Assembly (NCBI RefSeq): GCF_002272745.1
Contig: NZ_NPBD01000007.1
Coordinates: 124,001 to 188,000 of the forward strand
Direction: 5' to 3'
Length of the DNA: 64,000 nucleotides
Source of the DNA: Terribacillus saccharophilus
GTDB lineage: Bacteria > Bacillota > Bacilli > Bacillales > Amphibacillaceae
Part shown: positions 34,835 through 44,827 of the stretch, one piece after another
How the letters are laid out: the number at the start of each line of letters is the position of its first letter
Numbering within the stretch: the first letter of the stretch is position 1
Made by a program: the position numbers and the translations under genes
Notes under the pieces: model-generated
Seen by the model: the letters and a program-made list of their open reading frames with translations, nothing else
Told to the model about the DNA's origin: nothing
Databases searched by the model: none

Positions 34835-35533
34835 ATGAATGAATCCATACTGCTAGTGGAAGATGATACACAAATTAATGAGATGGTCGCGTCTCATTTG
34901 AAGAGGGAAGGATATACTGTTTTCACCGCATTTGATGGTCAGGAAGCATTGGATCTGTTTGCGCAGGAAAGTGTAGATCTAATTATTCTTGATTTGATGC
35001 TGCCTGCTTATAATGGGTTGGATATTGTACAGCTGATCAGGCGGGAGAGCATGTTGCCGATTCTGATTATGTCGGCGAAGGACAGTGATGTGGATAAGGC
35101 GCTGGGGCTTGGATTTGGTGCAGATGATTATATAGGAAAACCATTTTCGCTCATTGAATTAACTGCGAGGGTGAAGGCGGCGCTGCGGCGGTCGAAGCAG
35201 TATAGTCTGCCAAATGAAGAGAAGGAGCAAGTTGTGAGTGTGCATGATTTGAGTATTGATTTGAGTAACTTCTCTGTCAGCAAAAAAGGAGAGCCTATTA
35301 AACTCACAGCGAAGGAATTCCAGATTCTAAGCTTGCTCGCGACAAGTCCGAATCAAGTGTTCACAAAGGGTCAGCTGTTTGAAAGTGTGTGGAAGGAAGT
35401 GTATTACGGAGATGATAATGTCATTAACGTCCATATCCGCAGACTGCGTGAGAAGATCGAGGATGATGCTTCTGCTCCTAAGTATATAAAAACGATATGG
35501 GGAATCGGCTATAAGATGGAGATGCATACATGA
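34835..35533 (+). CDS. OmpR/PhoB-family response regulator
   Basis: 232 residues. Receiver domain: acidic pair EDD at the start, phosphoacceptor D in LIILDLMLPAYNG near residue 53, conserved Lys in DDYIGKPF near 103. C-terminal winged helix (KEFQILSLLATSPNQVFTKG, YIKTIWGIGYKME). Its last four bases overlap the kinase start. With the kinase and ABC genes it matches the YcbL/YcbM/YcbN/YcbO arrangement of Bacillus. Confidence 0.93.
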   Translation: MNESILLVEDDTQINEMVASHLKREGYTVFTAFDGQEALDLFAQESVDLIILDLMLPAYNGLDIVQLIRRESMLPILIMSAKDSDVDKALGLGFGADDYIGKPFSLIELTARVKAALRRSKQYSLPNEEKEQVVSVHDLSIDLSNFSVSKKGEPIKLTAKEFQILSLLATSPNQVFTKGQLFESVWKEVYYGDDNVINVHIRRLREKIEDDASAPKYIKTIWGIGYKMEMHT

Positions 35534-36504
35534 TCTATTTTGTTGCTTTTTTGGTAGTGTGCTTAGGTGTTTTGCTGTTTTTGCATTTTCGTACAAAGAG
35601 GAAAATGAGCCAAGATCTGCAGTATATGACCAAAAAACTCACAGCTATCACTGAGACTGATTCTGCTGAGCGACTATTGTTAATGACGGATGATCAGGGA
35701 CTGCGTGATTTGCTGAACGAGATTAATAGTTTACTAGATTATCATCAGGAATCTATGGCAGATCTGGCTCGTCTGCGGATATCCACTAATCGGATGCTTT
35801 CAAATGTTTCGCATGATTTGAAAACGCCGCTCACTGTCATTTCTGGATATATTGAGACGATTCAGCATGATAAGCAGTTTAGTGTACAAGAGAGAGAAGT
35901 CCTTCTGGCCAAAGTACAAGTAAAGGTCATGGAGGTTGCGGGATTGATTAATACCTTCTTTGACCTGGCGAAGCTGGAATCGGAAGATTGGCAGCTGGAG
36001 ATGGAACGGATACAGCTGAACGAGGTTTGCCGAAAAACAATACTTGGCTATTACGATACCCTAACAAGTAAGGGGTTTGCTGTACATATTGATTTGCCGG
36101 AGGAGTCGATACATATAGAAGCAGATCCGGCTGCGCTGACTCGGATTCTAGAGAATCTATTGTCTAATAGCATTCGCTACGGTAAAGATGGAAAAACCGT
36201 TGGCATGACTTTGCGTCAGGATGAGGAGAACGTCTACGTAGATGTGTGGGATAAAGGAAAAGGCATACAGGAAACTAATAAAGATCGGATATTTGAGCGG
36301 CTTTATACAGCGGATGATGCAAGAACTTCTACAGCACAGGGCAGCGGCCTTGGTTTGATGATTGCCAAGCGTTTGACAGAGCAGATGCAGGGACAAATCC
36401 ATTTCACCAGTATACCGTATACGAAAACCACCTTTACACTTACATTCCCGAAGCCGAAATTAGACGATTACAGCAAACTTAAGAAAGTCGTAAGGATTCC
36501 GTAA
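35530..36504 (+). CDS. Sensor histidine kinase, short membrane anchor
   Basis: 324 residues. One N-terminal membrane segment, no obvious sensor domain, H95 in LSNVSHDLKTPLTVISGY, N box near LENLLSNSIRYG, G1 DKGKGI, F box RIFERLYT, G2 GSGLGLMIAK. Intramembrane-sensing type kinases of this kind usually work with an ABC transporter that detects antimicrobial peptides. The transporter genes follow directly. Confidence 0.92.
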   Translation: MIYFVAFLVVCLGVLLFLHFRTKRKMSQDLQYMTKKLTAITETDSAERLLLMTDDQGLRDLLNEINSLLDYHQESMADLARLRISTNRMLSNVSHDLKTPLTVISGYIETIQHDKQFSVQEREVLLAKVQVKVMEVAGLINTFFDLAKLESEDWQLEMERIQLNEVCRKTILGYYDTLTSKGFAVHIDLPEESIHIEADPAALTRILENLLSNSIRYGKDGKTVGMTLRQDEENVYVDVWDKGKGIQETNKDRIFERLYTADDARTSTAQGSGLGLMIAKRLTEQMQGQIHFTSIPYTKTTFTLTFPKPKLDDYSKLKKVVRIP

Positions 36505-36561
36505 GTGGAATGACAGTTTCCTTTGGTAAAGTGAAGGAAATCAACGAAAAGGGGTTAGCGT

Positions 36562-37488
36562 ATGACATATGCTATTAGAACGCATCAGCTGACAAAGGGG
36601 TACCGAGGGAAGGACGTTGTTTCCAATGTCAGTATGAATGTAAAGCGCGGCGAAATATATGGTTTTCTTGGCCCGAATGGCGCGGGAAAAACAACCATTA
36701 TGAAAATGATGACCAGTCTCATTAAACCAACAGGCGGGGATATAGAGGTGCTCGGGACGAGGCTGCAAGCCAATTCTCATGAAGTACTCAAACGGATAGG
36801 CTGTATTATTGAATATCCTATTTTTTACGATAAGCTATCTGCCAGAAAGAATCTAGAAATCTATTGTGAATATATGGGCTACTACAAGAAGGATGCTATC
36901 TCTGAAGCTTTAGCATTAGTGAATTTGAAGAACGTGGAAGATATCCCAGTTAGAGAATTTTCTCTTGGTATGAAACAGAGATTGGGAATTGCAAGAGCGA
37001 TTGTGACAAAGCCAGAGTTGTTGATCTTGGATGAACCGGTGAATGGTTTGGATCCGATCGGCATGCAGGAGCTTCGGGATTTGTTTTATAAGCTCAGCAG
37101 GCAGTACGGTGTTACGCTGTTAATCTCCAGTCACATACTTGGGGAAATCGAACATATTGCAGATACAATCGGGATTATCAGGGAAGGCAGATTAGTTGAA
37201 GAAACAGCCATGGCAGAAATACGCGGCAATCACACAGAGCATATCGAGCTTTCGGTATCCGACTATCCTAAAGCAGCTTATGTATTAGAGCATGAGCTAC
37301 AAGCGATTAACTTCCAAGTGAAGGAAGAAGAAGGTCTGATCAACGTCTACGATCCTGCAATCTCCCAGAATGATATTATACTGGCGATGGTTCGCAATGG
37401 CGTAGACATCAGCAAGATCAACAATAAAAATCTATCACTGGAAGGCTATTTCATGCAGCGGATGGAAGGGAGCAAAAAACATGCTTAA
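36562..37488 (+). CDS. ABC transporter ATP-binding protein (lantibiotic-immunity type)
   Basis: 308 residues. Walker A GPNGAGKTT, signature FSLGMKQRLGIARAIV, Walker B LLILDEPVNGLDP, H-loop ISSHIL, plus a C-terminal extension of about 90 residues typical of BcrA/YcbN-like ATPases. AAGGGG precedes the ATG. Overlaps the permease start by eight bases. Probably removes or resists an antimicrobial peptide, possibly the locally made bacteriocin, though nothing here proves that. Confidence 0.9.
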   Translation: MTYAIRTHQLTKGYRGKDVVSNVSMNVKRGEIYGFLGPNGAGKTTIMKMMTSLIKPTGGDIEVLGTRLQANSHEVLKRIGCIIEYPIFYDKLSARKNLEIYCEYMGYYKKDAISEALALVNLKNVEDIPVREFSLGMKQRLGIARAIVTKPELLILDEPVNGLDPIGMQELRDLFYKLSRQYGVTLLISSHILGEIEHIADTIGIIREGRLVEETAMAEIRGNHTEHIELSVSDYPKAAYVLEHELQAINFQVKEEEGLINVYDPAISQNDIILAMVRNGVDISKINNKNLSLEGYFMQRMEGSKKHA

Positions 37489-38173
37489 TCTTATGAAGTT
37501 AGAAATGAAAAGGATGAATTTCCTTAAGATAGGTGTGACATTCCTTCTCATTAACGCAGGAATATTTGGTATCCTTCTATTGCTTGGTGTCGATGCCGAA
37601 ATAACAGCCGAGTCTATTTCCGCCGCAGATGAAATTATGATGTTTATTGAGATTATGGCGGTGGCTGCATTTGTTATTTATGCCTCGGTTCTGCTATCGA
37701 ACATGATCATTGAGGAGTTTAAGAGTAAAACGATAACAGTCCTGTTCACCACACCTGTTAGTCGGAAGCAATTGCTCCTGGCAAAAGTCCTCGTCATAAG
37801 CTTGTTAACCTTTGTGCTGTTTCTTGTGTCAGTATATCTGCTGGCGATTCTTTTCAGCCTTCTGAATAATTTGTACGGGATCTTGTGGTTTTCATTCCCG
37901 TTGAATCTCTTATGGGAAAACACAGTGCATCTGTTGGTAACAGGAGTTGCGGTGGCAGGGATGGCGCTTATTCCATTATTCTTTGGGATGATGAAATATT
38001 CTGTACCAGCAACTATCACATCTTCTATCTTGATCATTGCTATTTTATCCTCTTCGATTAATAGCGATGGCACAAATTTGTTCTCTTTCACTGCTGTGCC
38101 AGTAGTGCTTGGTATTATCGGGTTTATCATAGCTTACTTAGTCATAAGCAAGGCGGTAAAGAAAGATTTTTGA
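37481..38173 (+). CDS. ABC-2 type permease
   Basis: 230 residues and six membrane segments. The stretch EEFKSKTITVLFTTPVSRKQ after the second segment is the usual ABC-2 cytoplasmic motif. Partner of the preceding ATPase; last gene of the two-component/ABC operon. Confidence 0.88.
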   Translation: MLNLMKLEMKRMNFLKIGVTFLLINAGIFGILLLLGVDAEITAESISAADEIMMFIEIMAVAAFVIYASVLLSNMIIEEFKSKTITVLFTTPVSRKQLLLAKVLVISLLTFVLFLVSVYLLAILFSLLNNLYGILWFSFPLNLLWENTVHLLVTGVAVAGMALIPLFFGMMKYSVPATITSSILIIAILSSSINSDGTNLFSFTAVPVVLGIIGFIIAYLVISKAVKKDF

Positions 38174-38313
38174 TCTGCTGGTGAATATAGTAATAGTAGT
38201 TGTCGCACTCATAAAATTACTTTTTCTATTTCACCTGTAAGATGTATTGCATATTGACTTTCCTCAAAAACATTGTAATAATATCTTTAATTGAATACTG
38301 GTACCTTTAATTC

Positions 38314-38436
38314 AGTCCCGTGAGGCTGACAAGGACATTCGGAAACTATGCGGAGTATTAGGGATAGCTATACCCTTATATCCTCATGTTTAAAGAGGCT
38401 TCCTGTCAGTGATGGCAGGAAGCCTCTTTTCTTTTT
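38314..38436 (+). promoter_or_regulatory. PyrR-type attenuator upstream of codBA
   Basis: AGTCCCGTGAGGCT at 38314-38327 matches the PyrR-binding consensus ARUCCNGNGAGGYU at every position. A strong terminator follows: AAAGAGGCTTCCTG (38392-38405) with CAGGAAGCCTCTTT (38416-38429) and a T-run. PyrR with UMP/UTP would favour the terminator, linking cytosine salvage to pyrimidine supply. Known PyrR targets are pyr genes; finding the element before codBA is a sensible extension. Confidence 0.88.
38392..38436 (+). terminator. Attenuator terminator of codBA
   Basis: 14-base stem with further inner pairing and T-rich tail. Confidence 0.88.
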
Positions 38437-38480
38437 TCCTCGGTACCAGTTTTAGTCTTACTAAAACAGGAGGAATTACA

Positions 38481-39755
38481 ATGGAACAGAAAAAGATAGA
38501 TCATGATTTTTCATTAAAGGCAGTACCCTTATCAAATCGAAATGGTTTTTGGAGAATGCTCATGGTAATGCTTGGGTTTACCTTCTTCTCCGCGAGTATG
38601 ATAGCAGGAGGAACTTTAGGGCTAGGGTTATCGATGACGCAATTCATATGGATTGTACTTGCGGGAAATTTGATTTTAGGTATATATACAGGGGCGCTCG
38701 CTTATATTTCGGCTAAAACGGGCCTCTCCACGCATTTATTGACACGATATGCATTTGGTGAAAAAGGATCCTATTTATCTTCCTTCCTATTGAGCGCTAC
38801 ACAAATTGGCTGGTTTGGCGTCGGGGTGGCGATGTTCGCTGTACCAGTTCAAAAGGTGACAGGAATTGATACTACTTTATTGATTGTTATTTTTGGATTA
38901 TTAATGACAGCTACAGCTTTCTTCGGAATGAAAGCTTTAACGATTTTAAGCTTTATCGCTGTTCCGGCAATAATTGTCTTAGGTGGATATTCAGCTTTTG
39001 GAGCAGTGAATGATATTGGTGGGGTGGATGTGCTTATGCAGCATAAGCCAACTGAAGCGCTCGGTGTAGCGGCAGCACTAACAATCGGTGTGGGATCGTT
39101 TATCAGTGGGGGGACGTTAACGCCTGACTTTACTCGATTCGCAAAAAGCCCAAAAGTGGGAGTCTCTACAACGGTTATCGCATTTCTTATAGGAAATTCC
39201 CTTATGTTCGCGTTCGGTGCAATTGGCGCAATCGTTACAGGTCAGTCGGATATTGCAGAAGTGATGTTCATGCAAGGGCTTATCATACCGGCAATTATCG
39301 TCTTGGGCTTGAATATATGGACGACAAACGATAACGCGATCTATGCTGCAAGTCTGGGAATCTCCAACATTACTAAAATCAAGAAAAACAAAGTGGTTAT
39401 AGTAAATGGTATTATCGGCACAATCTTGGCTATGTGGCTGTATAACAACTTTACAGGTTTTCTTACAACATTAGGGTCTGTGCTGCCGCCAATCGGTGCC
39501 ATCTTGATTGCAGACTACTTCATTGTACGACGCGGGAAGTATCCAGCGTTTGAAACGATGACATTTAAAGCAGTAAACTGGAATGCAATGATTGCCTGGG
39601 CTATCGGAGCTGGTGCAGCGAAGTTTCTGCCTGGTATCCCGCCATTAAACGGGTTGATTGGTGCGGCGGCAGTATATGTAGTTCTTTCAATCATTACAGC
39701 AAAAGCAGCTGAAGCGAAACTAAATCTTAATATGGAAAAGGTGACAGAATCATGA
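38481..39755 (+). CDS. codB: Cytosine permease
   Basis: 424 residues and about twelve membrane segments. NCS1-family protein: [20 protein letters not shown] and [19 protein letters not shown] are typical of CodB. It imports cytosine with protons or sodium. ATG 38481 has AGGAGG upstream; earlier in-phase ATGs fall in the attenuator and are rejected. Overlaps codA by four bases. Confidence 0.92.
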   Translation: MEQKKIDHDFSLKAVPLSNRNGFWRMLMVMLGFTFFSASMIAGGTLGLGLSMTQFIWIVLAGNLILGIYTGALAYISAKTGLSTHLLTRYAFGEKGSYLSSFLLSATQIGWFGVGVAMFAVPVQKVTGIDTTLLIVIFGLLMTATAFFGMKALTILSFIAVPAIIVLGGYSAFGAVNDIGGVDVLMQHKPTEALGVAAALTIGVGSFISGGTLTPDFTRFAKSPKVGVSTTVIAFLIGNSLMFAFGAIGAIVTGQSDIAEVMFMQGLIIPAIIVLGLNIWTTNDNAIYAASLGISNITKIKKNKVVIVNGIIGTILAMWLYNNFTGFLTTLGSVLPPIGAILIADYFIVRRGKYPAFETMTFKAVNWNAMIAWAIGAGAAKFLPGIPPLNGLIGAAAVYVVLSIITAKAAEAKLNLNMEKVTES

Positions 39756-41020
39756 TTATTACAAATGCGAAACTAAGAAATAGAGAAGGCCTCTGGCAAA
39801 TACAAATCACAGAAGGAAAGATTGAAAGAATCGCGCAATCTATCGAATCAAACCGAGATGAGCAAATCATGGATGTGCAGGGCAACCTAGTACTGCCGCC
39901 ATTTATTGAACCGCATATTCACCTAGATACGACGCTAACTGCAGGCGAGCCGAACTGGAATGAAAGCGGGACGCTGTTTGAAGGGATTCAGCGCTGGTCA
40001 GAGCGGAAAGAACTGCTCACGCTGGAGGATGTAAAAACACGGGCGAAGCAAGCGTTGAAATGGCAGATCGCGCAGGGCATTCAGCATGTACGTACGCACG
40101 TCGATGTGACAGACCCTGAATTAACAGCTTTAAAGGCATTGCTTGAAGTAAAAGAAGAAATGGCATCTTATGTCGATCTGCAGCTCGTTGCTTTCCCGCA
40201 GGAAGGAATTCTATCTTATCCAAATGGTGAGGAACTGCTGGAAGAGTCCCTTCGCATGGGAGCAGATGTTGTCGGCGGGATCCCGCATTATGAGTTTACG
40301 AGAGAGTACGGCGTAGAGTCTCTGCAGACAGCATTTAAATTAGCCGAAAAATACGACCGTCTCGTTGATATCCATTGTGATGAAATCGACGATGAACAAT
40401 CCCGTTTTGTTGAGGTAGTAGCAGCAGAAGCCCATCGCTACGGCATGGGCGAACGAGTGACAGCTAGCCATACAACCGCTATGGGCTCTTATAATGATGC
40501 ATACACATCTAAATTATTCCGCCTGCTGAAATTGTCCAATATCAACATGGTGGCGAATCCTTTAGTCAATATTCATCTGCAAGGACGCTTTGACACATAT
40601 CCTAAACGAAGAGGGATTACAAGAGTGAAGGAGCTTCAAGAGGCCGGAATCAACGTCAGCTTTGGGCATGATGATATCTTTGATCCTTGGTATCCATTAG
40701 GAACAGGTAACATGCTGCAAGTACTGCACATGGGGATTCACGTAACGCAGTTGATGGGCTATGATCAAATCGTTAACAGCATTGATATGATCACGACTAA
40801 CAGTGCAAGAACACTTCATATTGAAGAGAAATACGGCATTGAAGAAGGAAAGCCTGCTAATTTGATCGTGTTGGAAGCTGAAAATGAATACGAGGCGATT
40901 CGGAAGCAAGCTGCTGTTCTGTATTCTGTAAGGAATGGTGAGGTTATAGCGGAGACTAAGCCGAGGGAAACGACTTTAACATTTGGTGAAAAAGTGGAGA
41001 ATGTCACATTTAGAAAGTAA
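39752..41020 (+). CDS. codA: Cytosine deaminase (amidohydrolase type)
   Basis: 422 residues. Metal-binding H55 and H57 in EPHIHLDTT, further metal ligands in [10 protein letters not shown] and SHTTAM, and the proton-handling [10 protein letters not shown] near residue 310, all as in E. coli CodA. It turns cytosine into uracil and ammonia. Coupled to codB by a four-base overlap and controlled with it by the PyrR-type attenuator. Confidence 0.94.
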   Translation: MIITNAKLRNREGLWQIQITEGKIERIAQSIESNRDEQIMDVQGNLVLPPFIEPHIHLDTTLTAGEPNWNESGTLFEGIQRWSERKELLTLEDVKTRAKQALKWQIAQGIQHVRTHVDVTDPELTALKALLEVKEEMASYVDLQLVAFPQEGILSYPNGEELLEESLRMGADVVGGIPHYEFTREYGVESLQTAFKLAEKYDRLVDIHCDEIDDEQSRFVEVVAAEAHRYGMGERVTASHTTAMGSYNDAYTSKLFRLLKLSNINMVANPLVNIHLQGRFDTYPKRRGITRVKELQEAGINVSFGHDDIFDPWYPLGTGNMLQVLHMGIHVTQLMGYDQIVNSIDMITTNSARTLHIEEKYGIEEGKPANLIVLEAENEYEAIRKQAAVLYSVRNGEVIAETKPRETTLTFGEKVENVTFRK

Positions 41021-41048
41021 AAGTTTTAAAGTTAGGCTTATACAAGGA

Positions 41049-41077
41049 TAAGAGATTGGATAATTTCCAATCTCTTA
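41049..41077. terminator. Bidirectional terminator
   Basis: 12-base stem TAAGAGATTGGA/TCCAATCTCTTA between convergent codA and the DUF2798 gene. Confidence 0.85.
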
Positions 41078-41083
41078 TTTATT

Positions 41084-41578
41084 TTAACCTGCTTGGCTGG
41101 CCTGTACCGCCGGCTTGCCCTGAATGTATTTCCTAAATGCAAAACGAACGATTGGTCCAACAATAAGAAGCTGTAAAGGCAGCGCGAAGATAAAGTTTTT
41201 CAGTGTAATTGTTCCGTAGCTACTAAGCCATGATGAGCCATCTAACCCATTGGCGGCATAAGAAGAAACAAGTCCGAATACGGACATGAAAAGCACCATT
41301 CCGACAACCATACAGCAGGAAAGCACCAAAATTGCCGGTAGCCGCTTGGATTTATCAAAAGGTAGTGAAAATGCGACTTTATGAGCAAGCGGACCAACAA
41401 TAAAGGACTCTAATAGGAAAGCAATGACAAATCCCATTGCGAATTGCAGAAGCATTCCCTGTAGAGAAATCACACCAATTAAGTCATTAACAATCAAATT
41501 ATACATCGTCATTCCCAAGACCATCCCCACACACATCATAAGTCCAAAAATAATCTTCTCTTTCTTGGTTGTAGGCAA
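41084..41578 (-). CDS. DUF2798-family membrane protein
   Basis: 164 residues with four membrane segments arranged as two DUF2798 repeats (GMTMYNLIVNDLIG and LFMSVFGLVSSYAANG units; FIVGPLAHKVAF and LLIVGPIVRFAFRK ends). Function unknown. TTG 41578 is chosen because AGAGGGGATGA lies just upstream; the longer frame to 41662 has no such site. Confidence 0.75.
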   Translation of the reverse strand: MPTTKKEKIIFGLMMCVGMVLGMTMYNLIVNDLIGVISLQGMLLQFAMGFVIAFLLESFIVGPLAHKVAFSLPFDKSKRLPAILVLSCCMVVGMVLFMSVFGLVSSYAANGLDGSSWLSSYGTITLKNFIFALPLQLLIVGPIVRFAFRKYIQGKPAVQASQAG

Positions 41579-41856
41579 AATATCTTCATCCCCTCTGTGT
41601 AAAAGCACTTGCAAGTATATCGAGGGGAGGGGGTATGACATAAGTGAACTTTTTGTGAACATTATGGAAGGGATGAAAGCTTATATTACGCGTATTGAGT
41701 TTAAAATTATAGGAGAGATATGGGTTTAAACTAATGAATTATATATGCTTGTGCTTGGAATTTTAGTGTCTTTCATTTCTAGTTGCTAGGCCATTTCACT
41801 ACTAATTTTCCGAGTTCTCTTGAGAGCAGTCAATAAAGAAGAAAAAAAGATTTAGT
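41579..41856. other. Intergenic gap between DUF2798 gene and T7SS island
   Basis: About 280 bases with no gene seen; contains the promoter region of the DUF2798 gene on the minus strand. Confidence 0.4.
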
Positions 41857-41905
41857 AAAAAGACAAATGAAGCACCAAGAAGATCTTGTGCTTCATTTGT
41901 CTTTT
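41857..41905 (-). terminator. Long terminator hairpin of the TspA-like operon
   Basis: AAAAGACAAATGAAGCAC pairs with GTGCTTCATTTGTCTTTT; near-complete stem of about 18 base pairs plus inner pairing. Confidence 0.8.
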
Positions 41906-42200
41906 ATTTTAGTGGCCCACTAACAATGCCTTTTTGAATCTCATTTTCCTTAAGCCATTGATTATACAAAGTCTCAAATCGTTCTTCATCACTATCCTTA
42001 AATCCTTCAAAAACTACTTCATCAATATTCTCTTCATTAAAGTAAAGAACGGCGTCAGCGACTAAACCTTGAGGGTATACAGAGGCTGAGTAATCAAACA
42101 TCTTTTGTTCCCCTTCTAACTCTATAATGGGGCCGCGGTTCAGAATCATGAGTTTACTTGTACCTTCTTTTAAAAAGACGATTGATCCGATTGGGAGCAT
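41904..42200 (-). CDS. DUF4176 domain protein, T7SS-associated
   Basis: 98 residues. MLPIGSIVFLKEGTSKLMIL, then DYSASVYPQGLVADAVLYFN and FEGFKDSDEERF are the DUF4176 pattern. These small proteins accompany LXG toxins in T7SS loci; the precise role is unknown. ATG 42200 has GGAGGAAT upstream. Last gene of the TspA-like operon. Confidence 0.85.
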   Translation of the reverse strand: MLPIGSIVFLKEGTSKLMILNRGPIIELEGEQKMFDYSASVYPQGLVADAVLYFNEENIDEVVFEGFKDSDEERFETLYNQWLKENEIQKGIVSGPLK

Positions 42201-42290
42201 AGTTATTCCTCCAATATTTTGTGGATTAGTATGTAACACCATCTTAGCTGCGTAAATTACATTAATATACGACAAGAAATAGCATAACTT

Positions 42291-42935
42291 CTAATTCTGT
42301 GTCTGAAATTTTACCTTTATGTTCCCAGGCCAAACAGCAAATAAATTACCCATAGTGAGTAAAAACAAGGTAATCATATAGAACACTAATATAATTGTAT
42401 TTCCATAAGAGACATATGCATAAATCATACCAATGACAAAAGCCAAAATGAAAATATAGTATAGTATATATCCTAATAAGAATTTTAAATCTCTAAATTT
42501 CACAATTAATTGTGTATCTTCCACATCGGCTCCATCTATATGACGTAATAGATTTTCCTGATTTCTTTTACTTATATGACTTCTTAATAAAAGTATTAGC
42601 AACGTAGTAATGCCAATGATTATTAAAGAAAGAGGAATGGAGATATTTACATCAAAACGATTCATTATAGGTCTTAATAAATTGGCAATAGCTAAACCGA
42701 TAGCTATTGCAAGTATATTTACATAACTGCCTTTTTCTTTAGTGCTACGTTTAACAACGTTATTTAATATGTCTTGGTTTGTAATTTTGTACGCCTTGTG
42801 AGGGAAAAACCAAAATAAGAAGGGTATATATATAAGCCACTTTGGATTGTCCTTATCTAAGATATAATAGTCATTATCGATAGTTATGAGATTGTAACGC
42901 ATTTTTTTGTATACAAAGTTAGCTTGTGCATTCAT
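42291..42935 (-). CDS. DUF443-family membrane immunity protein (TsaI-like)
   Basis: 214 residues with five membrane segments; N-terminal YNLITIDNDYYILDKDNPKW and IYIPFLFWFFPHKAYKIT are typical DUF443 features. In Staphylococcus aureus DUF443 proteins (TsaI) protect against the membrane-depolarising T7SS toxin TspA. Here it starts nine bases after a TspA-like LXG toxin, so it is the likely immunity gene. Confidence 0.85.
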   Translation of the reverse strand: MNAQANFVYKKMRYNLITIDNDYYILDKDNPKWLIYIPFLFWFFPHKAYKITNQDILNNVVKRSTKEKGSYVNILAIAIGLAIANLLRPIMNRFDVNISIPLSLIIIGITTLLILLLRSHISKRNQENLLRHIDGADVEDTQLIVKFRDLKFLLGYILYYIFILAFVIGMIYAYVSYGNTIILVFYMITLFLLTMGNLFAVWPGNIKVKFQTQN

Positions 42936-42944
42936 ATATTTTCT

Positions 42945-44528
42945 TTATCCCCAATTCATCGGATTAATTGCATTAAAACCACTACTGATTGCTTCTCCTA
43001 TATCTTTAGTTGTTTCAGCTATGGAATCTATGGCATCGCCTGCGGCATCTTTTGTGCTTTCCCATGCTTGATCTATCTTACCACCCACATAATCTAAACC
43101 ATCCTGTAGTCCTAATATATTATTATCGTAAAAGTAGTTGAATCCACCTACAAGCACTGCACTAACTGCAACCCCACCTAATACAGCCCATCCAGCTGGA
43201 TTTGAACCTAACAAGAATGCTGTTGCAGCTGTACCAAGAAATGCGCCTGCTGAACCTAGGCCCAGAGAAGCTGAATTGTGAACTAGAGCCTCTCCGAAAC
43301 TTTTATCCTTTTGATTCATATCCTCATACATACCTACTCCAAAACCAACTGCCATGATTCCTCTACCAAGCCATTTCCCGCTATTCGTTATTGCTTGACC
43401 AGTATTCTTTAGGGAGTCTGTGAAGCCTGCTGTATTTGGATTTACCATGACAAATGTATTGGGTACATCAGGGCCTTTGGTGCCAGTCATAACAGTGATA
43501 AATCCGCCGAGTTTTGTTGTTGTCCTTCCAACCTGTTGCAAGACATTGGCAAGAAAATCATTAGAAAAGTCTTTTTGCATTTTTTCTTTATTTTCATTAA
43601 TGTAATCAAGTACGGAATCAGGGACATCTTCTTCCAATTCCTCTTCTTGTAACGTGACTTTCGTTTTCGATGCAAGCGTGTATATATCATAATATTCTTC
43701 TCGTGTTATATTCCCCTGCTGGAGATCTGTTAGAGCATGATCTAATAAGACACGAAAGCTCTCATGCATACCATCTGACTTGTGATCTTTTGCAGCTGCA
43801 ATCGCAGCCATAGGAAGATACTTAATATTATCCTCGGTAATCTCTACATTTCCGTCTCCATAACTTTGCTGAATGACGCTTTGATAAGCATCCATATCCT
43901 GCAGGGATACGGTATTGAAGTCATTTATCGATATAGCGCCACTACTTAATCCGGTTGTCATTTCGGATAGATACTTTTTCATTGTATCTAGATCACTTTG
44001 TGTTTCTTGCAGGTGAGATGCGTGTTTACTATCGAGTTCGCCTAGATCAGTAATCACTTCGTCTATCTGGCGTTTGCCTTTTTCAATATACGTTTCAAAG
44101 TCAGAATAACTAATTTGTGCTACAAACCTAATATCCGCCACACTAGATAATACTTGATTCATATTCTCTGAGACACTAGCAACTTTTGATTTAGCTCTAT
44201 CTAGTCCGGGGTGCAGCTCATTGTCTAAAAAGTCTTCACTTATGTATCCTTGATGGCTGGATTCGAAGGTTTGAACGTCATTCTTCATATTTTCCAGCCT
44301 GTTTTTATAATCTTCCATAGATTGAAGCAGGAAGGTGAGAAAGGGGGTGTGAATTTCGTTGTAGTAAGAACGGATAGCCTTGCCTGTTTCTCCTTTTAAA
44401 GCATCATCTAAGCTATAGAGATTCTTGACTTTTTGCTGCAGGTTTGATAGTTGTTCGGAAAGCACGTCTAAATCTATCTTGGACGTTTCTATACCTTTGT
44501 GAATTTCCTTTACTGCGAACTCTTTCAA
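42945..44528 (-). CDS. LXG toxin with glycine-zipper membrane domain (TspA-like)
   Basis: 527 residues. Residues 1-230 are an LXG domain (LYSLDDALKGETGKAIRSYY, HTPFLTFLLQSMEDYKNRL). The C-terminal third is hydrophobic and Gly/Ala-rich: WLGRGIMAVGFGVGMYEDMN, LGSAGAFLGTAATAFLLGSN and WAVLGGVAVSAVLVGGFNYF, which looks membrane-inserting rather than enzymatic, as in TspA. TTG 44528 with GAGGAGG upstream. It is followed by a DUF443 protein, supporting a membrane-depolarising mode. Confidence 0.88.
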   Translation of the reverse strand: MKEFAVKEIHKGIETSKIDLDVLSEQLSNLQQKVKNLYSLDDALKGETGKAIRSYYNEIHTPFLTFLLQSMEDYKNRLENMKNDVQTFESSHQGYISEDFLDNELHPGLDRAKSKVASVSENMNQVLSSVADIRFVAQISYSDFETYIEKGKRQIDEVITDLGELDSKHASHLQETQSDLDTMKKYLSEMTTGLSSGAISINDFNTVSLQDMDAYQSVIQQSYGDGNVEITEDNIKYLPMAAIAAAKDHKSDGMHESFRVLLDHALTDLQQGNITREEYYDIYTLASKTKVTLQEEELEEDVPDSVLDYINENKEKMQKDFSNDFLANVLQQVGRTTTKLGGFITVMTGTKGPDVPNTFVMVNPNTAGFTDSLKNTGQAITNSGKWLGRGIMAVGFGVGMYEDMNQKDKSFGEALVHNSASLGLGSAGAFLGTAATAFLLGSNPAGWAVLGGVAVSAVLVGGFNYFYDNNILGLQDGLDYVGGKIDQAWESTKDAAGDAIDSIAETTKDIGEAISSGFNAINPMNWG

Positions 44529-44548
44529 CGTACTTCCTCCTCGCTTGT

Positions 44549-44827
44549 TTACTTTAAAGCGATGTTATTGCCAAGTGCTTGATCTAATTCGACTAGCTCC
44601 TGTACTGCTGCTTCCGTCGCTGCTATGTTATCTTGAAACAGCGTAATGAACTGACCGAGAAGGTTTTCGTATTCTTGCTTGATTTCGTTGTAAACGTCAC
44701 TCATGCGTATGTCTCTATTACCGTCCATAGTTTCGCCGAGCTGTTTTTGTAATGCTTGCAGGGCATCGCTCATTTCCTGGATGCCTTTTTGAGCCTCGGC
44801 TTGGTTAATTTTTATTTCTCCGCTCAT
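44549..44827 (-). CDS. WXG100-like T7SS partner protein (TIGR04197 type)
   Basis: 92 residues, helical hairpin: MSGEIKINQAEAQKGIQEMS and YENLLGQFITLFQDNIAATE. This family sits just upstream of LXG toxins and acts as a helical targeting partner. ATG 44827 has AAAGGAG upstream. First gene of the minus-strand operon. Confidence 0.82.
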   Translation of the reverse strand: MSGEIKINQAEAQKGIQEMSDALQALQKQLGETMDGNRDIRMSDVYNEIKQEYENLLGQFITLFQDNIAATEAAVQELVELDQALGNNIALK

